Positions 47,571-57,341 of a stretch of DNA of 64,000 bases are shown here, one piece after another. The notes below the pieces were generated by a model. That model had not been told where the DNA came from, searched no databases, and saw only the letters and a program-made list of their open reading frames with translations. This DNA is from Hemerocallis citrina (taxonomy: Eukaryota; Streptophyta; Magnoliopsida; Asparagales; Asphodelaceae). Position 1 is the stretch's first letter, and every line of letters begins with the position of its first letter. Location: NCBI GenBank assembly GCA_017893485.1, contig CM030362.1, positions 180,814,175-180,878,174 of the forward strand, written 5' to 3'. The translations under genes were made by a program, and so were the position numbers.

Positions 47571-47994
47571 AGCCTATCCCGACGCAACTACCCAAGCACC
47601 AGGGTAGCCTAAATTTTTTAATTAGGCATTAAATAAAAAAGGCTAGGTGATTACAATGTCGTCAGTGATGGCTTCATACCATTCACCTCCGACCTCGCTC
47701 TGTTGATGTTTAGGTCTTCGCAAGGAAAAAAAAGTAAAAGGGATCAAGGAAGTAACATAGGAGACATAGTGGTTTATTTGAGAAAGGAAAATAAAATAAA
47801 GAAGAGAGCAAAAAAATAATGGTGTAATTGGGAAGAGAGAGAAAGAACAGGTGGTACAATTATTTATTATTGATGCAATTTATTTAAATATGAATAGTGT
47901 AATAAATAATTAACAAAATCAACCTGGTTCAAAAACATTTATAAAATAGGACTCCATTTTGTTACATCATGAGCCTTTGCTAATTAAAAGACAA
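47571..47994. other. CACTA-like repeat remnant and intergenic DNA
   Basis: The first ~70 bases (CCTATCCCGACG, CACCAGGGTAGCC) continue the subterminal-repeat style seen left of LTR A' at 41560-41663. The rest is A-rich DNA with no frame or motif I can support. Confidence 0.4.
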
Positions 47995-48316
47995 CTAGTA
48001 TCATGCACGTGCGATGCACGTGGAGGAAGGAGGAAAAAAAGACAAAAAAAAGGAAAATAATTTCCAAATTGATCCACTGTCGAAATTATTTACCACACTG
48101 GTCCACTTTCGCACGTGCACGCGGAGGAAGAAGGAAAAAGAAAAAAAAACGGAAAATAATTTCCAAAATGATCCACTTCTGAAAAATTTACCAAACTGGT
48201 CCACTTTCGAAAATATTTACCAAAGTGAGTCCTTCTGTCAACACGTGCACTGCACGTGTTGGCTTCAAAATGACAGTCAATGACACTAACCCCTTCTCCC
48301 ATTATAATAGTAGAGA
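47995..48316 (-). mobile_element. Small Helitron (322 bp)
   Basis: On the minus strand it begins TCTCTACTATTATAATGGG (from 48316) and ends with a perfect 7-bp hairpin (CACGTGC, ATC, GCACGTG) followed by ATGATACTAG. The host base before the 5' end is A and after CTAG is T, the Helitron insertion rule. It is internally repetitive (GGAAAATAATTTCCAAA and GGTCCACTTTCG twice) and holds an 11-bp-arm palindrome at 48239-48261. No coding capacity. Confidence 0.75.
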
Positions 48317-49167
48317 TTAATTTAATAAAGAACTAAGTAATTGCTTTAAGCCACAACTACAACCGAATACTGGAATATACCTCTAGAGTTAGCTATACGG
48401 CTACTATAACCCTAAACCCTAAACCTGTGCCTAATATTTTGAAGTTTGTAGTGTTTGTTAGCAGTAAGGAGTAATTACAAAACTCAATTAGGATTGTCAT
48501 TTTATCTTTAACAAGATTAATATCTGTCGTTATTTTGGAAGTCTACACATTATTCCGAGTTGATGATAGTTCATGACATTTGTTTGTATGCGTCTAATGA
48601 AGAATTGTTGTTGCAAATCATCTTCTAGTACTAAAATCATCTAGTCAAGTTTTGTATCCCTCTTCTTCTTCTTCATTTTATACCAAAAATAGTTGGGGTT
48701 CCAATTATGTGGGCATTGATTATGTGGCTTAATATACGTAATGCACTTGCTTTCGTCTCTATGTATTATATTTATTGGAGACTGATGAAAATTGTCATGA
48801 ATAATAATAGATGAGTTGCAAGCATGCTCCAAAAATCGACTAGTAAGCCTCCTCGATAATAAGCAAGAGGTATAAGGATTGGTGCCCCCGCATGCTCCAA
48901 TCCTTTATTATGGAATGTGAGCGTGTGCGGGGGACGAGGGGTGGGTGTAGCTACTACCTTGTTGAAAATAAATAAATAAATAATAGATGAGTGAAGAGGA
49001 AAACATGTGTATAAATATGCTAATGTTCTTACATTTATTAATTTGAATGCATAAATTTGAATACAACTAGACTTACTTGTGCTTTGTTTTGCATGTATGT
49101 TCAATGTTTTTCTAATGATAACTATTCATACACTATCCTAGTTGAGGGTTAAAAGATTATTGGAAAG
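48317..49167. other. Intergenic DNA, nothing coding recognised
   Basis: AT-rich low-copy-looking sequence. It holds two and a half plant telomere-type units (CCCTAAACCCTAAA at about 48412-48425). A possible short retroposed segment ends in AAAATAAATAAATAAATAAT (about 48962-48985) after a G-rich body, and looks SINE-like, but A and B boxes were not convincing. Confidence 0.4.
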
Positions 49168-50030
49168 TGCTGCTGCTTATTTTGGTGTGGGAGAAAACAG
49201 ATAGTGAGTTTATATTTAAAGGAAACTACTAAAGATCTAACATTTAATCGTTGCCGTAAAAAGTAGTTAGAGCTCCCGTGAGTTGATCTAGATCGTTGAT
49301 TGAATACCGTGATCTGAATCCGATGGTTATTGATGCGGCCGATGGACCTGCAAGCCTGAAGCACTAGGGTGGCCCCGATGATACAAATTACCTTCTAGTT
49401 GGGGGGGGGGGGGGTATTTATAGGCCTGAGAAACAGTTCAGAAGATTGATATGGATCCATTAGAATAATATGAATCCCTTATCTCCTGTTTATTATCATT
49501 ATCCCCCTTATGAGATAAGACTCTATTGTCTGGGGATAAGAGATTTCACTTGCAGCCCTGAAGGGGTAGGTGTTTCTCCCAGTGAGCCTAATCTGTCACT
49601 TTTAATGGGCTTGAAAGTGACCCATGTCTTGTAGGTGAGTCTGAAGAAGGTCCAGGCCTGTTAAAAAGGTCCGTTATAATTAACCTGCCTGTAGAAACTT
49701 TAAGTTATGTGCTGGAATCATACGGCCCTGACTGTTGCAATTTTTACTATTATCATAGGCTCCCCAGTCCCGGGAGTCAATTTTCGTGGTTTTCGAGAAG
49801 TAGTTCGCCTTATTTTTGACTTATGATGTACAATTTTAGCTTTCACGGATGATTGAAGATACCTGAAACTGATCAGAAGCTTCTCGAGGCTGCAAATATT
49901 TTCTTGGATTTTTTGGAATTTTTCGTAATTTTTCAGATTTTTCAAAAATTTCAGGATCTTTTAATAAGTTTCCCCAATTTCAAAATCACTTTTTTGAACC
50001 GGTTCAAGCTCTTCCACTGTTGGTAGGGCG
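49168..50030 (-). mobile_element. LTR-like end of a minus-strand retroelement (copy 1)
   Basis: Starts TGCTGCTGCTTATTTTGGTG, resembling TGTTGCCACTAAATCTGGTG at 54206. It has TATTTATAG at 49415-49423 after a G14 run (CTATAAATA on the minus strand, a TATA box) and an AT-rich tail of TTTTTCGAAATT-type motifs. The same order (GGTGTGGG block, G-run plus TATA, GGCTCCCCAGT/GAGCCCCCACT block, AT-rich tail, tandem repeats) recurs from 54206. It is read as the 3' LTR side of a Tat-like element whose remainder was replaced or truncated at 52956. Confidence 0.5.
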
Positions 50031-50034
50031 CTCA

Positions 50035-50350
50035 TAGATGAAGAAAAGAGACTTTAGTTAGGCATTAGAAATAGTAAGAAACAGTTAGCAATCTATTATG
50101 GGGGAGCAAAGGACTAAAAATCCTTCTGTCAGTGGATCGAATCCACTCCACTTCTAAGCGGGCTTCTAGTCCAAAGGACACGTAACCGAGAGCGAGCCGA
50201 AGAAAGAAATGTTAAAGTGGCTTGGAAGCAAATGAAAACAAAAATCAGTGGTTCTTGCGGCCCTGTGCCCAAAGCGGGGTGGGCGAGTTCAGTTCGAGTG
50301 TTTATCGATCGAGTGGATCTATATGTTCCGAGGGGGAGACGAGGTTCAGC
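50035..50350. other. Probable mitochondrial DNA insert (NUMT)
   Basis: Sequence unlike its AT-rich surroundings. It includes a trnF-like block (50105-50160), continues into GGGCTTCTAGTCC, GGACACGTAACCGAGAGCG and GGGGTGGGCGAGTTCAGTT, and ends near CGAGGGGGAGACGAGG. The tRNA part fits plant mitochondrial trnF, and the following text has the style of plant mitochondrial spacer. Its exact limits are uncertain because it merges into AT-rich DNA on both sides. Confidence 0.5.
50105..50160 (+). pseudogene. trnF: Truncated mitochondrial-type tRNA-Phe (trnF) fragment
   Basis: AGCAAAGGACTAAAAATCCT gives an anticodon arm, and CAGTGGATCGAATCCACT gives the T arm, followed by CTTCTAAGCG, the acceptor end of plant mitochondrial trnF. 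The normal GAA anticodon reads AAA here (CTGAAAAT to CTAAAAAT), the T loop TTCGAAT reads ATCGAAT, and a CCACT piece is duplicated before the acceptor. The D arm and 5' acceptor strand are missing. It is not a functional tRNA. Confidence 0.6.
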
Positions 50351-50749
50351 GTAATTAATTATCCCAATTTTATTTATTTTTCAAAAAAATTAATTATTTT
50401 TCCGAATTAAAATAGTTAATTTTGGAATTTTTAATTAGATTTTCGAAATTTTAATGATTTTTGGGGATTTTTAGTGAATGATCAGGACTTGCGTGAATTT
50501 TAAAGCAATTTCAGGCGTCGGTCACCACTTGGCTCGCTCGCTGAGTGAAGTGAGTGGCTTTGAGGGTGCTGAGCAACGTGGCACCCCTGATCCACCGATC
50601 ACGAGCAAGTGCACCATTCAGAGTGATCTGGTGGGTGAGGATCAAGCGGAGGCTCAATGATGAAGCAGGTCTACATGGATGAATCATATGCGTCCATCTT
50701 GTGCACGCTCAACTTTCTTTGTGATTTGATGATCAGCGAATGCTGCGAT

Positions 50750-52650
50750 CGACTGCCTAGTTTACCCGACGGTTTCGTCGAGCTATGGCTGTTTTTCTTT
50801 GATTTTGGTGCTTCACCGAGCCATGGCTATTTTTCTTTGATTTTGGTGCTTCGTCAACCTAGTTCTTCGTCGAGCTACAAGTTTGGACAATCAATGTGGC
50901 CTGGGTTGCTTCAAACTTGGCTTTTGGCCATCCTAACTCTCGTCGAGCTCGCTTTATGCTTCGTCGAGCTATGCCTTTCGTCGAGCTACTGTCGTCGTCA
51001 AGTTATGCTTTTCATTGAGCTACTGCCTTTGATCGTGGTCGAGCTACAGAGTTGGGCGAGCTACAGGTTGTGGTCAAGCTACCATCTTCGTGCTCTAATC
51101 TCCATCGAGTTATAGTTTCCTTATCGAGATGTGGCTCTTCGTCAAGCTATGGCCTTTGATCATGGTCGAGCTGCGGAGTTAGGCAAGCTACAGTTTGTGG
51201 TTGAGCTACCGCTTTGTTGTGCCATAGGTTGTAGTTGGTCGTGCTACCACTTCGTATAGCTATGAACTAGAGTTGGTAAAGCTTCCACTTCGTCTAACTA
51301 TGGGCTGGAGTTGGTCGAGCTACCACTTTGTCTAGCTGTGGGCCGGAGTTGGTCGAGCTTCCATTTTGTCTGGATATGGGCTTAGTCAGGCTCTGTTTTG
51401 CCTTGAAATTTTAAAGTTGGGTATTAAGGAGTTGCGGCCAACTTGGGTTCTTGGATTGCTGTTGGGTTTTGGCAGATTTTGAAGCCCTTGCTGCTCTTTG
51501 AAGTAGGGTTGAAGTTGCTGTCGATTATGCGGCTCTGCGAAGTTTTGAGTCGAGTCAAGTTTGAAGTTGAGTTTGGTTGACTTTGTAGCTTGATTTGAGC
51601 TCATTTGCTTCAAGGTGGAGCTACGAGATGAAGGTGAGTTGTCTTGTAGTTGCTTCTTTGTGTATGCACACACACACACGTGTGTGTGTGTGTGTGTGTG
51701 TGTACATACACCAAAAGCTTACTATGATCCTTAGTTTTAAGTCAACAAATATTATCTCCCCTTTGATGTATGTGATATTCGATACATCATTTTGCTTTTG
51801 TTGATGCTGATAATGCCTTGATTGAACTGTGAAGAATTTGTTGTCTTCGGACTCGAGTCTTGATTGAGTTACAACTTCGTCGAGCTACACCCTTCGTCAA
51901 GCTATGTGTTGCTTCGTTAAGCTACAACTTGGTCGAGCTACAACTTCGTCGAGTTACAAATTAGTCGAGCTATGAGTTGCTTCGTCGAGCTATAACTTGG
52001 TCGAGCTATGAGTTGCTTGGTCAAGCTATAATTTCGTCGAGCTATGAGTTGCTTTGTCGAGCTACAACTTCGTTTAGCTACAACTTTGTCGAGCTATGAG
52101 TTATTTCGTCGAGGTACAACTTTGTCGAGCTATGAGTTATTTCGTCGAGGTACAACTTCATCGAGCTATGAGTTGCTTCATCGAGCTACAACTTGGTCGA
52201 GCTATGAGTTGATTTTGAGCTTTCGAATTAGCCTTTAGAAGAGCTAGGGTTGTGGATTGGTCATCTCTTCGGGGCTTGGTCGTGTAGTTTTGAGACTTGA
52301 TCAACTAAGAGCTTGGTGTGCCTTGGGTTTCTTTCTTGTTGATGGTGATTTTCACGCCCACCAAGTGTTTCTCGAGCCGTTTACCTCATCGAATTACTCT
52401 TTTGTTGAACAAGCGTTGTGTTGTTTGCTTGTTTTATCGATCAAACGTCTCGTTGCTCATTTCGTTGAACCGCTCTTTCATCGACCAAGAGTTATGTTGC
52501 TCGCTTGTTTTGTCGGTCGAGTGTTTCATTGTTGGACGAGTATTTCGTTGGTCTGGGAGCTGAGTGTCTTGATCGTTGGATCTTGCATATGTAGCTGACC
52601 CAGAAGAACTATTGTAGAGACATGCTCCAGAAGGTGATCGAGCTGTGGTC
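50750..52650. repeat. Degenerate TCGAGCTA minisatellite
   Basis: Dozens of variants of TCGTCGAGCTACAACTT and GGTCGAGCTATGAGTTGCT follow each other at roughly 17-25 bp spacing, densest at 51860-52210. Frames across it are chance products. It occupies the position that the 64-bp array has in the neighbouring element. Confidence 0.75.
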
Positions 52651-52956
52651 TTGCTGTTTAACCCCAACAAGTTTATTGAGATAACTGTGAGACGAGTTGA
52701 ATGTTAAGCTCACCGTTTGATCCCGACAAGTTGGGAGAGACAACCCTGAGATCGAGTTGATCATAGAGCTTGTTGTTTGATCCCGACAAATTCGTTAAAG
52801 CAACTTTAGACTAAGTTGAATGTAGAGCTTGTTGTTTGATCCCGACAAGTTAATAGAGAACTCTGTGACAGAGTTTGACATTGTACTTGCCGTTTGCGTC
52901 CAGTAAGTTTTGTTGATGCAACTCTGAGATGGAGTTGATGTTGAATTGGTTGTTTG
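52650..52956. repeat. About 62-bp tandem repeat, four to five units
   Basis: Units share GTTTGATCCCGACAAGTT, GAGACAACTCTGAGA-like text and GAGTTGAATGTAGAGCTTG. The array is cut off at 52956 by the copia-like LTR. Confidence 0.75.
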
Positions 52957-54130
52957 TGTTGGTGTATGCCATAGAGGCCGGCTTTATATTGATTTTGATA
53001 GTTTACATTGTATCATGATATTTATTTCATATATGAGGTATTTTATTATTTTATTGTTTATTGTGATTAAATGAACATAATAAAGTCCTGAGAATAGTAG
53101 GTTCAATACCATGGGACATCAAATGCATGGCTTGATTGTGAGATCCTATCAGTTGAAATCAGAACACTATTCTTAAATATTCCTAGTCAAGTATTATTGT
53201 GAATTAGGACAACAATAATACATAAAAACTAGTATGTGTGTAGACTGATGACCATATCTCACGGGTCATGGATATGAGATATCAAGGCTTCACATGGGTA
53301 CATATTAGATTAATAATGTACTGGATTGACTCACCATGAGAACGCTGCATGGATCGTTACATGACTGTCATGAGCAATTCTCACAATGACCATGGTGTAC
53401 GTGGTCCTTTGACTCGAAGTCAATACGGTTTCCCTACATGAGAAGTTATATGTTTTAATACCGTCAAACCTCGCCTGTGATCGAGTGATTATTAAGTCAG
53501 CTATTGGACATATTATGAATTATGCAGAGGGATGTGAGTGACTTAGATAGGATTTGTACCTCTTACATAATATGAGCAATATCTTTGGGCCCATTGATTT
53601 AGTGATTCTGCAAAGTTCATGGTCGTGCTCAAATGAGTCAATATGAGATATTTATCTCATTTGTTTTAATAAGTCTACTTGTATATCAAGAAACCAAAGA
53701 TTGAACAATACAAGGGTGACACACTCCATGTCTTGTGGTCAATTAAAATATATGGACAAAAGGACTAGGCTACATGGAAATATTGGTCACAGATAGGTTA
53801 TGTTAAATCATTGACATTCTCGTTACTTGAGTAGCAGTTATGTATTGCTAGACGCCGCTCACTGTTTGTAACAGTAAAATATGATTATAGTATTACTGTC
53901 AACGTAATGAGAACCTACAAAGTCAATCATTTAGAATTGATCAAAATTGGGATTTAAATTCATAAGATGAATTTAATTGGGAATCCAAGTAAGACTTGGA
54001 CTCCCAAAATTGGTTGGACAATTAATAAGATTAAATGTGCGAACCAAAATTAGAAGGCTCACACATGAAACTGACCAAGGTTGGATTGTGAGCCCGACAA
54101 CCTCACTACTCTTTTAGGGTGGATTCCCTG

Positions 54131-54131
<1 letters not shown>
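52957..54131 (+). mobile_element. Truncated LTR of the same family as 38614-40124
   Basis: Starts TGTTGGTGTATGCCATAGAG and parallels the complement of the solo LTR at 38614-40124 for about 1.17 kb, up to GGTGGATTCCCTGC. It then stops at a long (TA)n tract where the other copy has only a short TATATATA. The last ~330 bp are missing. It is in the opposite orientation to its relative, so the two are separate insertions. Confidence 0.8.

Positions 54132-54205
<74 letters not shown>
54132..54205. repeat. (TA)n microsatellite at an element junction
   Basis: About 74 bp of uninterrupted TA dinucleotides between the truncated LTR on the left and the LTR-like TGTTGCCACT on the right. It probably expanded from the native TATATATA of the left LTR. 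Confidence 0.92.
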
Positions 54206-54210
<5 letters not shown>

Positions 54211-55215
54211 CCACTAAATCTGGTGTGGGGAAAAACAGATAGAATTTGTGGATTCTTTGGGATGTTGAATAGTCAAGCATGAAACCTTTCCACTGGAGTT
54301 TGGCCGTGATCTCCCGCTGTTCACCTGCAAAAAGTGCGAAATACCAGGGTTGATCCCGGCGACGCACCCTCCGACGTTCAAGTCAATAATCAGAAAGATT
54401 ATGAATGAGCTTTGATTGGCAAAAGATTGATTACCTCTTAACAGTGGGGGATGGGGGGTATTTATAGCCGCCTTAGGGACCAGTTTCGGGATAAGATCAA
54501 ATCCCTACTTCCCAGTGAATGGATAGAAGTGAATCAGGGCCGTTGAATAGGTATAATCATAAACCCTAATTCTACCCAGCTGGACCGGGTTTCTTGCGGA
54601 TTGAAACCTGCACCCAGTCAAGATGTATCCATTCGTGGGTTATTGGGCCTTTGGAAAAAAGACCCAGTACCCGCTTCAGACCCGTTTGTAGGTGAAATTA
54701 CCATTTTACCCCTGATCTTTAAGATTCATGTCCGATTTGGACGGTTCCGATTTAACACTATTTTTAGCCATATCACGAGCCCCCACTCCTGAAGACTGAG
54801 TTTAATCAGTCTTTGAGGAGTAGTTTCACAGTTTTAATGGCTTGCGGAGTTGTATCGGAGTCCAAATGAGGGGTGTCGAATCTTTGTATGAGGTATTATG
54901 GTGATTTTCAGAGCTAATTGCATGCTCGAGTTTATTCCTGAGCTCTCCTGAACTTTTGATGATTTTTCTTATTTTTTATCTATTTTTCGGACCATTTATT
55001 TAAATTTGCAAAGCGGTGATTTATTGTTCGGGGGCCTTAATTAATTATTCTAAGCAATAATTATTTATCCAGGGGCTCAAAAATATTTTTTCGAATTTAT
55101 AATTATTTTTTAGAATTTTTAATTAATTTTCCTGAATTTTTAATCATTTTTCGCATTTTTTAAATAAATAATTCGATTTAAATAAATAGAAATTAGTTTT
55201 TTAATTCGATTTATG
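54206..55215 (-). mobile_element. LTR-like end of the Tat-lineage element (copy 2)
   Basis: Starts TGTTGCCACTAAATCTGGTG. It has TATTTATAG at 54459-54467 after a G-rich run (a TATA box on the minus strand), GAGCCCCCACTCC at 54778-54790, and then an AT-rich stretch (54950-55200) ending at GACGCGCCGAG. Read as part of the 3' LTR of the element whose pol is at 62260-64000. The inner LTR edge cannot be fixed because the other LTR is outside the window. Confidence 0.5.
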
Positions 55216-55489
55216 ACGCGCCGAGATCTGGGCCCTTCATCAGCATAGGGTGCGAATTTTGGGGAGATCTAATGCTTGTGGTTGCTTGAAGGAGTCCCTC
55301 TCTCCATTCGGTGGTTTAGTTGCTTCGGCATCGTTGCCGACCCCTCTCAATCGCATGTTATGAAGGAGGCCGAGGTCTAGGGAAGTTCGGCACCCTCTGC
55401 CGAAGGGCAGAGATACTTCGGCGAGGCTACAGGCACTGAGAGGGGGTCCGGTGAGCCCTTGCCGAAGTCCGGAGTGGGTTTTTCCATGT
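55216..55489. other. Spacer between LTR-like region and hairpin array
   Basis: GC-richer sequence with TTCGGC and GCCGAAG words (CTGCCGAAGGGCAGAG, CCTTGCCGAAGTCCGG) that foreshadow the repeat unit starting at about 55490. No gene. Confidence 0.4.
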
Positions 55490-57000
55490 TTGAGGGTCGG
55501 TGCCAAGAGCGCTCGGCAAGGTGTGCCGAGGTCCGAGGGTGAGGATCTTTTCCTCGTTTGGGCGTCGGTGCCAAGATCGCTCGGCAAGGCGTGCCGAGGT
55601 CCAAGGGTATTTTTTCCTCGTTTGGGCATCGGTGCCAAGAGCGCTCGGCAAGGCGTGCCGAGGTCCAAGGGTATCTTTTCCTCGTTTGGGCATCGGTGCC
55701 AAGAGCGCTCGGCAAGGCGTGCCTAGGTCTAAGAGGATTTTTTCCTCGTTTGGGTATCGGTGCCAAGAGCGCTCGGCAAGGCGTGCCGAGGTCCAAGAGG
55801 ATTTTTTCCTCGTTTGGGCGTCGGTGCCAAGAGCGCTTGGCAAGGCGTGCCGAGGTCCAAGAGTGAGGGTTTTTTTCTCGTTTGGGCGTCAGTGCCAAGA
55901 GCGCTCGGCAAGGCGTGACGAGGTCCAAGAGGATTTTTTCCTCGTTTCGGTGTCGGTGCCAAAAGCGCTCGGCAAGGTGTGTCGAGGTCCAAGGGTGATG
56001 ATTTTTTCCTTGTTTGGGCGTCGGTGCCAAAAAGCGCTCGGCAAGGCGTGCTGAGGTCCAAGAGGATTTTTTCCTCGTTTGGGCGTCGGTGCCAAGAGCG
56101 CTCGACAAGGTGTGTTGAGGTCCGAGAGTGAGGATTTTTCCCTCGTTTGGGCGTCGGTGCCAAGAGCGCTCAGCAAGGCGTGCCGAGGTCCAAGAGGTTT
56201 TTTTCCTCATATGGGCATCGGTGTCAAGAGCGCTCGGCAAGGTGTGTCGAGGTTCGAGACTGAAGGTTTTTTCCTCGTTTGGGCGTTGGTGCCCAGAGCG
56301 CTCGGCAAGGCGTGCCGAGGTCCAAGAGAGGATTTTTTCCTCGTTTGGGCGTCAATGCCAAGAGCGCTCAGCAAGGTGTGTCGATGTCCTAGAGTGAGGG
56401 TTTTTTTCCTCATTTGGGCATCGGTGCCAAGAGTGCTCGGCAAGGCGTGCCGAGGTCCCAGAGGATTTTTTCCTTGTTTGGGCGTCGGTGCCATGAGCGC
56501 TCGGCGAGGCGTGCCGAGGTCCAAGAGGATTTTTTCCTCATTTGGGCGTCGGTGCCAAGAGCGCTCGGCAAGGCATGCCAAGGTCCAAGAGTGAGGGTTT
56601 TTTCCTCGTTTGGGCGTCGGTGCCAAGAGTGCTCGGCAAGGCGTGCCGAGGTCCAAAAGGATTTTTTCCTCATTTGGGCGTCGGTGCTAAGAGCGCTCGG
56701 CAAGGTGTGCCGAGGTCCGAGAGTGAGGGTTTTTTTTCTCATTTGGCCGTCGGTGCCAAGAGCGCTCGGCAAGGTGTGCCGAGGTCCGAGAGGATTTTTT
56801 CCTTGTTTGGGCATCGGTGCCAAGAGCGCTCGGCAAGGTGTGTCGAGGTCCGAGAGCGGTGGTTTTTTCCTCATTTGGGCGTCGGTGCCAAGAGCGCTCG
56901 GCAAGGCGTGCCGAGGTCCAAGAGGGGATTTTTTTCTCGTTTGGGCGTCGGTGCCAAGAGCGCTCGGCAAGGCGTGCCGAGGTCCAAGAGTGAGGATTTG
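55490..57000. repeat. 64-bp tandem repeat array with hairpin units (left array)
   Basis: About 22 units of GTTTGGGCGTCGGTGCCAAG, GCGCTCGGCAAGGCGTGCCG, AGGTCC and a T-rich linker. Spacing measured on GGCGTCGG is 64 bp for most units (55561, 55625, 55689, 55753, 55817) and about 68-72 for some with an extra GAGTGAGG. Each unit contains the inverted repeat CTCGGCA, AGGCG, TGCCGAG. Both strands stay open in several frames only because the unit lacks stops. Confidence 0.92.
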
Positions 57001-57172
57001 ATGGCTAGGCAGACCAGCCTTTCTGACGACTTTGACCGTTAGCCATTAATGCGACTGTACAACTTGGCATGGTCATTAATGTGACGGTACAGCTCTTTTT
57101 GTCTCTTAGTGTAAATGGGCCTGACTGTTGGTTTTCTTGAGGCCCATTATCCTCGTTCTGTGTGTCAAGCTC

Positions 57173-57178
57173 TATAAG
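57173..57178 (+). promoter_or_regulatory. TATA box for the antisense gene
   Basis: CTCTATAAGACTCC 169 bp upstream of the ATG at 57342, on the plus strand. The region 57001-57341 otherwise holds a short direct repeat (ATTAATGCGACTGTAC and ATTAATGTGACGGTAC) and a probable 5' UTR. It is the only plus-strand TATA-like box close to this gene. Confidence 0.5.
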
Positions 57179-57341
57179 ACTCCACCCCCCTCATTTTTCA
57201 CTTCTCCAAGTTTTTTACTCAGGCAGTGATTTTCTACTATCGAGAGCTCCCGGTGATCATCGACTGTTTTTCGGTGAATATTCCGACCGCAACTGTCACT
57301 TCAAGGTAACTTATACTTAGTTTATATTAAGTATATAAAAA

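Noticed and set aside
48440..48452. GTTTGTAGTG as the right terminus of a CACTA element starting at 41034
   Set aside because: The 3-bp flanks do not match and subterminal repeats are missing next to it.
50750..52956. CRISPR array
   Set aside because: Repeats are degenerate, contiguous and without unique spacers, in a plant nuclear context. The same applies to the 64-bp and 116-bp arrays.
54131..54367. 78-codon frame ending in a Tyr-Ile run
   Set aside because: Translation of the (TA)n microsatellite and adjacent LTR.
55377..56970. Overlapping open frames of up to 287 codons on both strands
   Set aside because: They run through the 64-bp array. 64 is not a multiple of 3, so the same words rotate through three frames, and the openness comes only from the unit lacking stops.
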